Below, piece after piece: positions 1 to 5,066 of a stretch of 5,231 bases of DNA. The notes beneath the pieces are model-generated. The model was not told the DNA's origin. It did no database searches and saw only the letters and a list, made by a program, of their open reading frames with translations. The stretch is from contig JBKQSL010000472.1 of the NCBI GenBank assembly GCA_052143655.1, forward strand, positions 1-5,231, in the 5' to 3' direction. The position numbers were made by a program, and so were the translations under genes. Source of the stretch: CAVSUR01 sp052143655. GTDB taxonomy: Bacteria; Actinomycetota; Actinomycetes; Streptosporangiales; Streptosporangiaceae. Every line of letters begins with the position of its first letter. The stretch's first letter is position 1.

Positions 1-199
1 CCGGCGGAGTGTCCAGGAACAGAGCGAAACTCAGGCCGCTGACGTCCGCACCGTCGATCTCGCCTGACTCCACGTGATAGGCGAGCAGGGCCCGGCACCG
101 GTCAAGCGTCGCCTTCGCCGTCAGCGCCGACCAGGTGCACGGGCAGACCGCATCGCACGAACACGATTCGAAGTACGTCCCATCAAGCCGCCAGGCCAT
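1..199 (-). CDS. DUF1326 domain protein, N-terminal part (runs off the left edge)
   Basis: Reading leftwards from ATG at 199-197 gives 66 open codons with no stop before the window edge. The protein begins MAWRLDGTYFESCSCDAVCP and continues with CTW, a conserved-looking RALLAYHVESGEIDG segment and DVSGLSFALF. The start W-R-L-x-G-x-Y-F-E-S-C-x-C-D-x-x-C-P-C is the hallmark of DUF1326, a family of about 200 residues with a Cys cluster near the N-terminus, so about two thirds of the gene lies outside. The biochemical role of DUF1326 is not established; the CxC/CPC cysteines suggest metal binding or redox chemistry (inference). The start is supported by a strong GGAGG ribosome-binding site at 209-205, about five bases before the ATG. 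The gene diverges from the reductase pseudogene on its right, with fewer than 100 bases between them. No convincing -10/-35 pair is visible upstream. Confidence 0.85.
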   Translation of the reverse strand, partial: MAWRLDGTYFESCSCDAVCPCTWSALTAKATLDRCRALLAYHVESGEIDGADVSGLSFALFLDTPP

Positions 200-287
200 A
201 AGCCCCTCCCCCATCGCGCAACTGGTCCCCCGACAAGGCTCGCGCGCGCGGTACCGGCCGTCAAGACCGCCACGAGACGCAAAGGCC

Positions 288-714
288 ATGTCCAAGCCCG
301 GGGACATGCTGCTGGGCCGCCGCACCTGGCAGGACCTCATCACCGCATGGGCACGCCTGACCGACGGCAACCCGGTTACCGCCCATGAACGCGGCCACCA
401 GGTACGTCGTCGCCAGGACCCTGGAGAATGCGGATGCCTGGCCGAACTCGGTCCTGCCGCGCGGCGACGCGGCCGGCGCGGTGGCCGGGCTGAAGACCCA
501 GCCGGGCAGGGACCTGCCAGTCACCGCAGCGCGCCGCTGCTGCGAAGCCTGCACCCCGCCGCCCTGACCGACCGCTGCACGCTGGCGATCTGCCCGCTGA
601 CCCTGGGCGGCGGCGCGGCTGTCCGACGGCCCCGCCGCACTGACCGAATTCGAGCTCACCGGCAGCGTTGCGACCACCAAGGGCGTGATCATCGCGCAGT
701 ATGCCCGCCGGTAA
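288..714 (+). pseudogene. Dihydrofolate reductase family protein (RibD C-terminal-like), truncated and frameshifted
   Basis: Pieces of one protein are spread over two frames. Piece 1 (288 to about 384) reads MSKPGDMLLGRRTWQDL then TDGNPVTA. Piece 2 (about 385 to 525) reads MNAATRYVVARTLENADAW, then NSVLP, GDAAGAVAGLK and PGRDLPV. Piece 3 (about 528 to 614) reads SAPLLRSLHPAALTDRCTLA then ICPLTLGGG. Piece 4 (about 616 to 714) reads RLSDGPAALTEFELTGSVAT, then TKGVIIAQYARR and TAA. The order LLGRRT, NPxT, N-x-A-x-x-Y-V, GDAxxAVxxLK, SAxLLRSL, PLxLGGG, TGVxIAxY is that of small actinobacterial DHFR/RibD-like reductases. The usual N-terminus of about 45 residues (start with an SLDG-type motif) is absent. 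Frame breaks fall near 384, 526 (a base lost in the expected GS motif) and 615 (two bases lost in a CG run). A functional product is very unlikely. It could alternatively reflect sequencing error, but three breaks plus the missing N-terminus argue for decay. Confidence 0.8.
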
Positions 715-992
715 GGGAAGGACCGCGCCGCAGTACCGCCTTACCTGTATCGGTCGGTGACCGCAATCGGTCGATGTGCACCGCGACGTTACAGGTCAGG
801 GCCCTGTACAGCAAGGGAGCATCGAGCCGATGCCTGCCGTCCACGCGGGCGGCAGCTGCCGTCCATCCCGGTGATCGAGCTTTACGATCATGACTCCTCC
901 GCAGCCCCCAGGTGCAGCACTCGTGTGCTTCATCCGATAGGCGCCGAGATTGTGGAGCCGGGAGTGGAGGTCAAGTTGCGGGTAGCCGCTGC
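715..992. other. Intergenic stretch without a recognisable gene
   Basis: Open frames on both strands here give low-complexity or unfamiliar peptides with no good ribosome-binding site, and no tRNA-like TTCGA/CCA pattern was seen. It holds a perfect 10-base palindrome CAGGGCCCTG at 797-806, flanked by ACAGG (791-795) and CCTGT (803-807), and the hairpin at 834-855 listed separately. It lies between the decayed reductase and the promoter of the DUF6624 gene and may contain further remnants too degraded to recognise. Confidence 0.5.
834..855. repeat. Strong GC-rich hairpin (inverted repeat)
   Basis: CTGCCG (834-839) pairs with CGGCAG (850-855). The stem extends through a T-G wobble and two more C-G pairs to a four-base loop ACGC (843-846), making nine pairs in total. 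No T-tract follows on either strand, so a classical intrinsic terminator is not shown. It lies about 120 bases after the end of the reductase pseudogene. Confidence 0.45.
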
Positions 993-1020
993 TTGACCGG
1001 AGCGGACGGCGTAGTACGGT
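993..1020 (+). promoter_or_regulatory. Probable sigma-70-type promoter of the DUF6624 gene
   Basis: TTGACC at 993-998 is separated by 16 bases from TACGGT at 1015-1020. This fits the actinomycete housekeeping pattern TTGACn, 16-18 bases, TAnnnT. A transcript would start near 1027, leaving a leader of about 60 bases before the GTG at 1086. The fit rests on hexamer match and position only. Confidence 0.5.
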
Positions 1021-1085
1021 CTGCGACCGGATGCAGCACACCCCCTGTATCACCGCTAGCCAACGGCTTATGAAGGGATCGGCCG

Positions 1086-1790
1086 GTGAATGTCGGGCTG
1101 AGGTCGGAATTGCTGGCCATGTGCACCGACGATCAAGCGGCCGTGGCTGCATTCCTGGCCGACGCCGACAACCACAGGCAACAGTTCGAGCGCACCCAGA
1201 CCATCACGTCGGATACCCCGTGGCCGTATGCCTTACTGGGGTGGGACCCGCCAGAGGCGGCGCCAGCGAGCGCAAGGCGTGTGGTCGACCTGGTCAAGGG
1301 GCACACGGCGAGATTGCGGGCAATCGTGACGGAGTACGGCTGGCCCGGTCGCAGCCTGGTCGGCGAAGACGGAGCCGACGCCGCGTGGCTCTTGCTCCAG
1401 CACGCCAATTCGAGAGTAACGACAATCCGCTCCCCGGCGGGCGATGAGTTCTGCCGAACGTGCGTGGAGCTGCTCCGCGACGCAGTGGCACAGAGAGAAG
1501 CTCATCCCCGGCATCTAGCCGCGATCGCCGACAGCCTCCGGCTCGGCAACGGCGAGCCGCCCGGATTCGCCTCGCTGCCTGATCAGCACACCCTCGACGA
1601 CCAAGGGCACGCGGTCTTCCCATGCGACGTGGACATGGGCGCAATTGACCAGCGGCGAGCAGCGATCGGCCTTCCGCCGCTGGCCACCGACATCGCGCAC
1701 CGAGGCAAGGGCGGACCGGTCCACGAGATCGGCCCGAATCGATGGGAGCCGTGGCCACCGCGACTCAGGCCGCGACCGATTCAGGAATGA
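1086..1790 (+). CDS. DUF6624 family protein
   Basis: The predicted product has 234 residues and no signal peptide or membrane segment, so it is probably cytoplasmic. Residues 5-20 (LRSELLAMCTDDQAAV) resemble the usual N-terminal helix of the family. Residues 85-101 carry the GWPGRSLVGEDGADAAW core, followed by LLLQHA (102-107), CVELLRDAV (126-134), PRHLA (141-145) and the closing RRAAIGLPPLA (190-200). This order is typical of DUF6624 proteins, common in streptomycetes and relatives and of unknown function. Residues 108-121, between QHA and the ELL helix, look slightly expanded, and about 30 residues (201-234, Pro/Arg/Trp-rich) follow the point where the family usually ends. The GTG start is favoured because GAAGGGA lies just upstream at about 1072-1078; an internal ATG at 1119 lacks such a site. 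It appears to be transcribed alone from the promoter at 993-1020. No catalytic role can be assigned. Confidence 0.75.
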   Translation: MNVGLRSELLAMCTDDQAAVAAFLADADNHRQQFERTQTITSDTPWPYALLGWDPPEAAPASARRVVDLVKGHTARLRAIVTEYGWPGRSLVGEDGADAAWLLLQHANSRVTTIRSPAGDEFCRTCVELLRDAVAQREAHPRHLAAIADSLRLGNGEPPGFASLPDQHTLDDQGHAVFPCDVDMGAIDQRRAAIGLPPLATDIAHRGKGGPVHEIGPNRWEPWPPRLRPRPIQE

Positions 1791-1821
1791 TCCACGTAGA
1801 TCAGCAGCACTGGTCCGGCTG

Positions 1822-1843
1822 GTCCGGCGCGGGCGCGCCGGGC
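1822..1843 (+). terminator. Candidate hairpin terminator after the DUF6624 gene
   Basis: CCGGCGC (1824-1830) pairs with GCGCCGG (1835-1841) around loop GGGC, and one wobble plus one G-C pair extend the stem to 1822/1843. It begins about 30 bases after the stop codon. There is no T-tract, but actinomycete terminators often lack one. A tandem 9-base repeat (TGGTCCGGC at 1811-1819 and 1820-1828) overlaps its left arm. A second possible pairing, GCTCCC (1847-1852) with GGGAGC (1871-1876), lies just downstream. Confidence 0.4.
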
Positions 1844-1890
1844 GGGGCTCCCAAGCCAGAGCCCGGCGCGGGGAGCGCCTTGATCATCTA

Positions 1891-2451
1891 CTACAGCACA
1901 GTTCGGCAACGCGATGGAGTTGCCTCTCGATGCGAACTATCGGCAGCGCGGTCGCTGGAGGTTGCTGGCGCAGGTCTCCAGGCTGTTGAGGTTCGCTCGG
2001 AGGTGATGGGCGTCGCTGTGGCTGCTGCACCTTCGTGCTGCACATACGAGTCCCTAGACCTGCCGTCACGCAGACTCCCGGTCCGCGGCCGCGCCTCAGG
2101 TGACACAGTGGCCTGATGGCGCGGTCTCGCTCCTACATCCGGCCACCAGCCCGGTCCCCGCCATCCGGAGGACGCGAGCGCAGCGAGCGCACTTGACGGT
2201 GATCTTTGACCGGCGAGAGGATGCCAGGCACGGAGGACGGGCCACGGTCTGATTTTGCAGGCGCGGTCATCGGCGTAGCGTAACGGCGGGCACCGCCGAC
2301 CTGCGGAAGCGGGGCAGCCCGACCTGGCGGCGGCGGCGCGCCCGTCAGGGCTTCCGCCCGAGAGGGCGCGACATGCCGCCGCCCGTGGAGTCGGACAGTA
2401 GCCCCCGCCGCCTTCCCCGCTTGGTCCTGGGGTGGTGCTCGTCTCAGTCAC
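1891..2451 (-). CDS. Very doubtful Cys/Gly/Pro-rich hypothetical ORF
   Basis: From GTG at 2451-2449 a frame stays open for 186 codons to a TAG at 1891. In its favour, GAGAGGGA lies four bases before the GTG, and five cysteines are clustered in the first 70 residues (contexts GYCPTP, AACRAL, SGCPAS, RRCPPLRY, RACKIRP), which might suggest metal binding. Against it, a hand count over the first 69 codons gives about 67%, 83% and 72% GC at codon positions one to three, the reverse of a normal actinomycete gene. The C-terminal half is also a random-looking Ser/Thr/Arg/Ala mixture. No family is recognised. It is recorded because it is the only candidate in the gap; it is more likely non-coding. Confidence 0.17.
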   Translation of the reverse strand: MTETSTTPGPSGEGGGGYCPTPRAAACRALSGGSPDGRAAAARSGCPASAGRRCPPLRYADDRACKIRPWPVLRAWHPLAGQRSPSSALAALASSGWRGPGWWPDVGARPRHQATVSPEARPRTGSLRDGRSRDSYVQHEGAAATATPITSERTSTAWRPAPATSSDRAADSSHREATPSRCRTVL

Positions 2452-2490
2452 GCATTCCCTCTCGATGGCTTCGCTTTGCCTGCCTGCGAT

Positions 2491-2507
2491 CCGGGCCACC
2501 GGCCCGG
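2491..2507. repeat. Perfect 7-base-pair GC hairpin
   Basis: CCGGGCC at 2491-2497 and GGCCCGG at 2501-2507 form a perfect inverted repeat around a three-base loop (ACC). It lies within the gene-poor gap, upstream of the doubtful minus-strand ORF. The role is unknown; it could be a back-up terminator for the leftward transcript or chance in GC-rich DNA. Confidence 0.35.
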
Positions 2508-2614
2508 CGCTTGGCGTGCCGAAGGCGCGCCCTTGAACAACCGTGAAGAAAGTTCTCACAGACAGGAGACAGGTGCCCCGACGCGCTGCGCAACGTCTCC
2601 ACACGCCGCGCGAT

Positions 2615-2631
2615 GTGCGGGGATGCCGCAC
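2615..2631 (-). terminator. Candidate terminator of the leftward HATPase operon
   Basis: GTGCGG (2615-2620) pairs perfectly with CCGCAC (2626-2631) around a five-base loop. On the minus strand it begins about five bases after the stop codon of the 76-residue gene, the expected place for an operon terminator. There is no T-tract, and the stem is only six pairs, so the call is tentative. Confidence 0.4.
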
Positions 2632-2636
2632 GGGAG

Positions 2637-2867
2637 CTAGGGCGAGTTGGTGGTCTCGCGCTCTTCTGGTTTGTCGCGCTCTACCTCGTCCATCTTGTAG
2701 CGGAGGGCGCCGATGTCGTGGGCGCCGACGATGCGGATGTAGTTGCCAGCGGTTTCGCGGAGGACGGCGACCCACTCCGTGCTGCGCTCTACCCGCTCGA
2801 TCTCCCATCGTTCGCCGTATTCGTGGAGCAGCCTGGCCAGGCTGTGATTGAGCGGCGGGGTCGGCAT
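2637..2867 (-). CDS. Hypothetical 76-residue protein downstream of the HATPase gene
   Basis: This small soluble protein has an organised core: residues 10-19 LARLLHEYGE, 20-28 RWEIERVER, 31-38 EWVAVLRE and 42-58 NYIRIVGAHDIGALRYK, followed by a charged, probably disordered tail rich in Glu, Arg and Lys. Its amphipathic pattern is protein-like, unlike the antisense frames. I recognise it only as the kind of short actinomycete protein found near HATPase and XRE genes; its function is unknown. It lies 29 bases after the HATPase stop on the same strand, so the two are probably co-transcribed. The ATG at 2867 has no Shine-Dalgarno sequence; the bases before it are pyrimidine-rich (CCTCCCC). An ATG at 2900 overlaps the HATPase stop as ATGA in the same frame but meets TAA after seven codons (2879-2877), so translation here may rely on coupling and re-initiation, or the gene may have gained a stop. 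Confidence 0.65.
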   Translation of the reverse strand: MPTPPLNHSLARLLHEYGERWEIERVERSTEWVAVLRETAGNYIRIVGAHDIGALRYKMDEVERDKPEERETTNSP

Positions 2868-2896
2868 CCGGGGAGGTTATCCGGGCGGCAGGCTGT

Positions 2897-3304
2897 TCAT
2901 GCGGCTGGCCAGTCGAGTTGTGCCCAGACGGATCGGCCGGTGCGCGTTTCGGTGGTGCCCCATCCGCCGGCCAGGGCTCGGATGATGTCGAGGCCGTGCG
3001 GCCGGTCGGCGTCGCGGGCGGGTGGTGTCCAGGGTCCGCCGTCGTCGCGTACTTCGATCCGCATGTGGTAGCCGGGGCGGATGTCCGTGTGGACGGTGAT
3101 CGTGCCGCCCGGTTCGGCGGAGTGGCTGTGGATGGCGGCGTTGGCGGCGAGTTCGGAGGCGCACAAGATGATGTCGTCGGCTCGGGGGCAGCCGACGAGT
3201 AAGGCGCGGAGTTCGGCGCGTACCACGCTGATCTGCTCGCGGGTGGCCGGGTAGGTGCATGTGCTGGCGTGCGAAGCGATTGCGCTGGTGGCAGGCGTCG
3301 GCAT
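2897..3304 (-). CDS. RsbW-like ATP-binding protein (HATPase_c_2, anti-sigma-factor kinase type)
   Basis: This 135-residue single-domain GHKL ATPase matches the small RsbW/SpoIIAB-like proteins abundant in actinomycetes. The N-terminal strand region STCTYPATREQISVVRAEL (14-32) leads to the N-box SELAANAAIHSHS (50-62, Asn55 as the Mg/ATP contact), then IEVRDDGGPW (83-92, the G1 motif) and the G2 motif RPHGLDIIRAL (101-111), ending in strand SVWAQLDW. Family members bind ATP and control a sigma factor or anti-anti-sigma partner, often by serine phosphorylation; no partner lies in this window. The start at 3304 is chosen over the in-frame ATG at 3367 because GAGGAA lies just before it and the upstream codons run through the AT-rich promoter/operator region. 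It diverges from the ABM-XRE pair and is followed by the 76-residue gene. Confidence 0.88.
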   Translation of the reverse strand: MPTPATSAIASHASTCTYPATREQISVVRAELRALLVGCPRADDIILCASELAANAAIHSHSAEPGGTITVHTDIRPGYHMRIEVRDDGGPWTPPARDADRPHGLDIIRALAGGWGTTETRTGRSVWAQLDWPAA

Positions 3305-3345
3305 CGGTTCCTCGTGTGGGTTGCCGCGAGCGTAGTCAACCAGTA

Positions 3346-3396
3346 GCGTACTAAGAATACCTGGCACGTATAATTAGTACGTGTAATTTTGCGTAC
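3346..3396. promoter_or_regulatory. Divergent promoter/operator region with nested inverted repeats
   Basis: This AT-rich patch separates the leftward HATPase gene from the rightward ABM-XRE pair. On the plus strand a perfect TATAAT lies at 3369-3374, suiting rightward transcription from about 3381, although no good -35 hexamer is present, which suggests activator dependence. Perfect dyads overlap it: CACGTA (3365-3370) with TACGTG (3378-3383), and CGTACTAA (3347-3354) with TTAGTACG (3374-3381). GCGTAC occurs at 3346-3351 and again at 3391-3396. The XRE protein encoded just downstream is the natural candidate binder, so autoregulation is inferred. No clear leftward -10/-35 pair could be assigned. 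Confidence 0.6.
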
Positions 3397-3451
3397 CGGT
3401 GCAGCACAGAGAGTGCGAGCATGGCACCACGCGACCTCAGAAAGGACAGAG

Positions 3452-3760
3452 ATGTACGGGCTCACCGTGCGGTTCACCTGCAAGGACCAGGCCAGCGCCG
3501 AGGCATACGACCGGCTGGTCGCCGAGACTGTCGAGCAGATCAAGGCCTACGAGCCGGGCACGCTCGTCTACGCGGTGCATACCGTGAAAGATCATCCGTT
3601 GCAGCGAATCTTCTATGAGCTGTATCGCGACCAGGAGGCGTTCGACGCGCACGGGGCAGCGCCGCATACCCGCCGCTACCTCGCCGAGCGGGATCAGTAC
3701 CTGGCATCGACGGAGGTGGACTGGCTCACCTTGCAGACCGGTAAGGGGACAGGCGGGTGA
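3452..3760 (+). CDS. ABM-fold protein (putative antibiotic biosynthesis/quinol monooxygenase-like)
   Basis: This 102-residue protein has a ferredoxin-like ABM-domain pattern: strand YGLTVRFTC (2-10), helix with AYDRLVAETVEQIKAYEPGT (18-37), strands LVYAVHTV (38-45) and RIFYELYRDQEAFDAH (52-67), then HTRRYLAE (72-79). The EPGTLxY...FYELYxDxEAFxAH signature is typical of YgiN-like small monooxygenases, which act as dimers on quinols or polyketides without metal or cofactor, and also of signalling or degradation relatives. The substrate here is unknown. The ATG at 3452 is preceded five bases upstream by AGAAAGGA (3439-3446); a longer in-frame start at 3389 lies inside the operator-like region and is rejected. 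Its stop overlaps the GTG start of the XRE gene by four bases (GTGA), so the two proteins are translationally coupled and probably work together, for example as modifier or sensor of a ligand for the regulator (inference). Confidence 0.8.
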   Translation: MYGLTVRFTCKDQASAEAYDRLVAETVEQIKAYEPGTLVYAVHTVKDHPLQRIFYELYRDQEAFDAHGAAPHTRRYLAERDQYLASTEVDWLTLQTGKGTGG

Positions 3761-4977
3761 CCACTCCCGACTATCAGCAGGCCCTTGGGCGGAAGATCGC
3801 CGCAGAGCGGCATCGGCGGGGGCTGTCGCAGCCGGAGTTGGCGCGGCTGGTCGGCCGGTCGGTTGCCTGGGTGTCCCAGGTCGAGCGCGGCGTCCGGCGG
3901 ATTGACCGGATGTCAGTGCTCGAAAGCCTGGCCGAAGCTCTCGACCTTCCTTTGGCCGAGCTGGCGGCCGAGGCCCCGATCGTCGCGGCGGTGACCGAGG
4001 AATCGCCCGCGGCAGGGAACCTGCGGCTGGTCCTGTCCGGGGTGCACTCGCTGCGAGCGATGCTGAACGGGCACAGCTCCCCCGGCCTGGACGACCTGCG
4101 AGCCAGAGCCGCTAAGGCGTGGGAGCTGACACACTCCGGGCGGTACGCGGACCTCGCCGACCTGCTTCGAGCGCTGATACCCGACCTGGAGACCGCCGCC
4201 CGCGCGCTGCCCGACGAGCAGCGCAGCGAGGTATTCGAGCTGATGGCCGCCGCCTACCAGGCGTGCTCAGCCGCGCTCGACAAGCTCGGCGAGCCTGAAG
4301 CCGCCTGGATCGCCGCCGACCGCGCGATGGCCGCTGCCGAGCGGGCAGGCAACCCGCTCCTGGTCGCTGCCGGGGCATTCCGGCTTGTGTTCGTCTTCAT
4401 GAGCGCGCGCCACTTCACCCAGGCCGAAGAAGCCGCCCGCACTGCCGCCGACGCGCTGTGGCACATGGCCGACGAAGGCACCCCTGAGGCCATGTCCTTG
4501 TGGGGCGCGCTGACGTTGCAGCGCGCAATCACCGCCGGCCGCACCGGGGACGCCGACGCGGCCTACGCGCACCTGGAACGTGCTGGAGCCATGGCCGTCC
4601 GGAGCGGGCCAGACCGGAACGACTTCAACACCGAGTTCGGCCCGGCCAATGTCGCCCTGTTCGAGATCGCCGTCGCGGTCGAGCTTGGCGACGCTGGCCG
4701 CGCGTTGCGCGCCGCCGCCGCAGTGGACACCGCCAGCTTGTCCGCCGAGCGGCAGGCACGGATGCTGATCGACGTGGCGCGCGCTCATGCCCAGCGGCGC
4801 CAGGTCGACCAGGCCGTCACGGCGCTGCGCCAGGCCGAGGACATCACCCCCGAGCAAGTCCGCGGTCACTACCTCGCCCGGCAGATCGCGTCGGACCTAC
4901 TGACCATGCAAGACCCTCCCGGTGCCGACTTGCACGCACTCTCGGTACGGCTCGGAGTCACCCGAGTAGGCGACTGA
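3757..4977 (+). CDS. XRE-family transcriptional regulator with long helical (TPR-like) C-terminus
   Basis: The 406-residue protein begins with an XRE/Cro-type helix-turn-helix at about residues 8-65: ALGRKIAAERHRRGLSQ, PELARLVGRS, then recognition-helix region AWVSQVERGVRRIDRMSVL and LAEALDLPLAEL. Residues from about 75 to the end are Ala/Leu/Arg-rich helices with repeated AxxAAxxAG-like and AxxLExAG segments, resembling the TPR-like ligand- or peptide-sensing regions of large actinomycete XRE regulators; this part is inferred from pattern only. It is cytoplasmic, with no membrane segment. The GTG start overlaps the ABM stop by four bases, indicating coupled translation. It is likely to bind the dyads between the ABM and HATPase genes. 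XRE regulators next to RsbW-like ATPases recur in actinomycetes (WhiJ-type loci), usually with a DUF397 protein, which I do not see here. Confidence 0.92.
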   Translation: MTTPDYQQALGRKIAAERHRRGLSQPELARLVGRSVAWVSQVERGVRRIDRMSVLESLAEALDLPLAELAAEAPIVAAVTEESPAAGNLRLVLSGVHSLRAMLNGHSSPGLDDLRARAAKAWELTHSGRYADLADLLRALIPDLETAARALPDEQRSEVFELMAAAYQACSAALDKLGEPEAAWIAADRAMAAAERAGNPLLVAAGAFRLVFVFMSARHFTQAEEAARTAADALWHMADEGTPEAMSLWGALTLQRAITAGRTGDADAAYAHLERAGAMAVRSGPDRNDFNTEFGPANVALFEIAVAVELGDAGRALRAAAAVDTASLSAERQARMLIDVARAHAQRRQVDQAVTALRQAEDITPEQVRGHYLARQIASDLLTMQDPPGADLHALSVRLGVTRVGD

Positions 4978-5066
4978 AATAAAAAGTATGTGTAACGGAC
5001 TCTGAGTAAGTCGTGGCATGAGCCTCCCGAGCACCGGATAAGGGGGGCAAACGAGAGGAAGCGCCG
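4978..5066. promoter_or_regulatory. Short AT-rich intergenic region with a repeat of the operator decamer
   Basis: Directly after the XRE stop an AT-rich stretch includes GTATGTGTAA at 4986-4995, which matches GTACGTGTAA at 3377-3386 in the divergent operator region at nine of ten positions. A small dyad ACTCTGAGT lies at 4999-5007. No clear intrinsic terminator or full promoter was seen. It may be a second binding site of the XRE regulator controlling the recombinase end downstream; this is inference from one motif match. Confidence 0.35.

Larger units (their letters stand above)
1791..2636. other. Hairpin-rich region of about 850 bases without a convincing gene
   Basis: No recognisable protein family was found here on either strand. 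A hand look at codon positions shows none of the usual low-GC second position and very high-GC third position of the neighbouring genes. Visible structure includes the terminator-like hairpins at 1822-1843 and 2615-2631, a perfect tandem 9-mer GCGAGCGCA at 2174-2182 and 2183-2191, CGGCGG/CCGCCG (2284-2289 and 2293-2298) and CCGGGCC/GGCCCGG (2491-2497 and 2501-2507). There is also an AT-richer patch at 2533-2560 with an imperfect inverted repeat (GTGAAGAA at 2543, TTCTCAC at 2553). It separates two transcription units that converge on it. Confidence 0.5.

Noticed and set aside
796..1152. 118-codon minus-strand frame opposite the promoter and start of the DUF6624 gene
   Set aside because: There is no recognisable motif or ribosome-binding site, and it overlaps the well-supported DUF6624 start and promoter.
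1914..2006. 30-residue basic peptide beginning MELPLDANYRQRGRW on the plus strand
   Set aside because: It looks slightly protein-like but has no ribosome-binding site and is too short to support.
1742..2116. 124-codon plus-strand frame after the DUF6624 gene
   Set aside because: It begins inside the DUF6624 gene and continues through hairpins and repeats with no family resemblance and no ribosome-binding site.
2080..2190. Zinc-ribbon-like KCARCARVLRMAG peptide in another minus-strand frame
   Set aside because: The CxxC pair arises from the tandem GCGAGCGCA repeat; there is no start codon with a ribosome-binding site, and a stop lies shortly upstream in that frame.
3334..3339. TTGACT on the minus strand as a -35 box for the HATPase gene
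   Set aside because: The bases 16-18 further on (CACGAG region) do not resemble a -10 box and already form the ribosome-binding region of the gene.
1891..3543. 550-codon minus-strand open frame
   Set aside because: Its right part is antisense or out of frame to the HATPase, 76-residue and ABM genes and yields Arg/Pro/Thr-rich shadow sequence. Only the piece left of 2451 is outside those genes, and it is listed separately as very doubtful.
4267..4869. 200-codon minus-strand frame inside the XRE gene
   Set aside because: It is a long antisense frame typical of high-GC genes; the plus-strand XRE reading is clearly the coding one.
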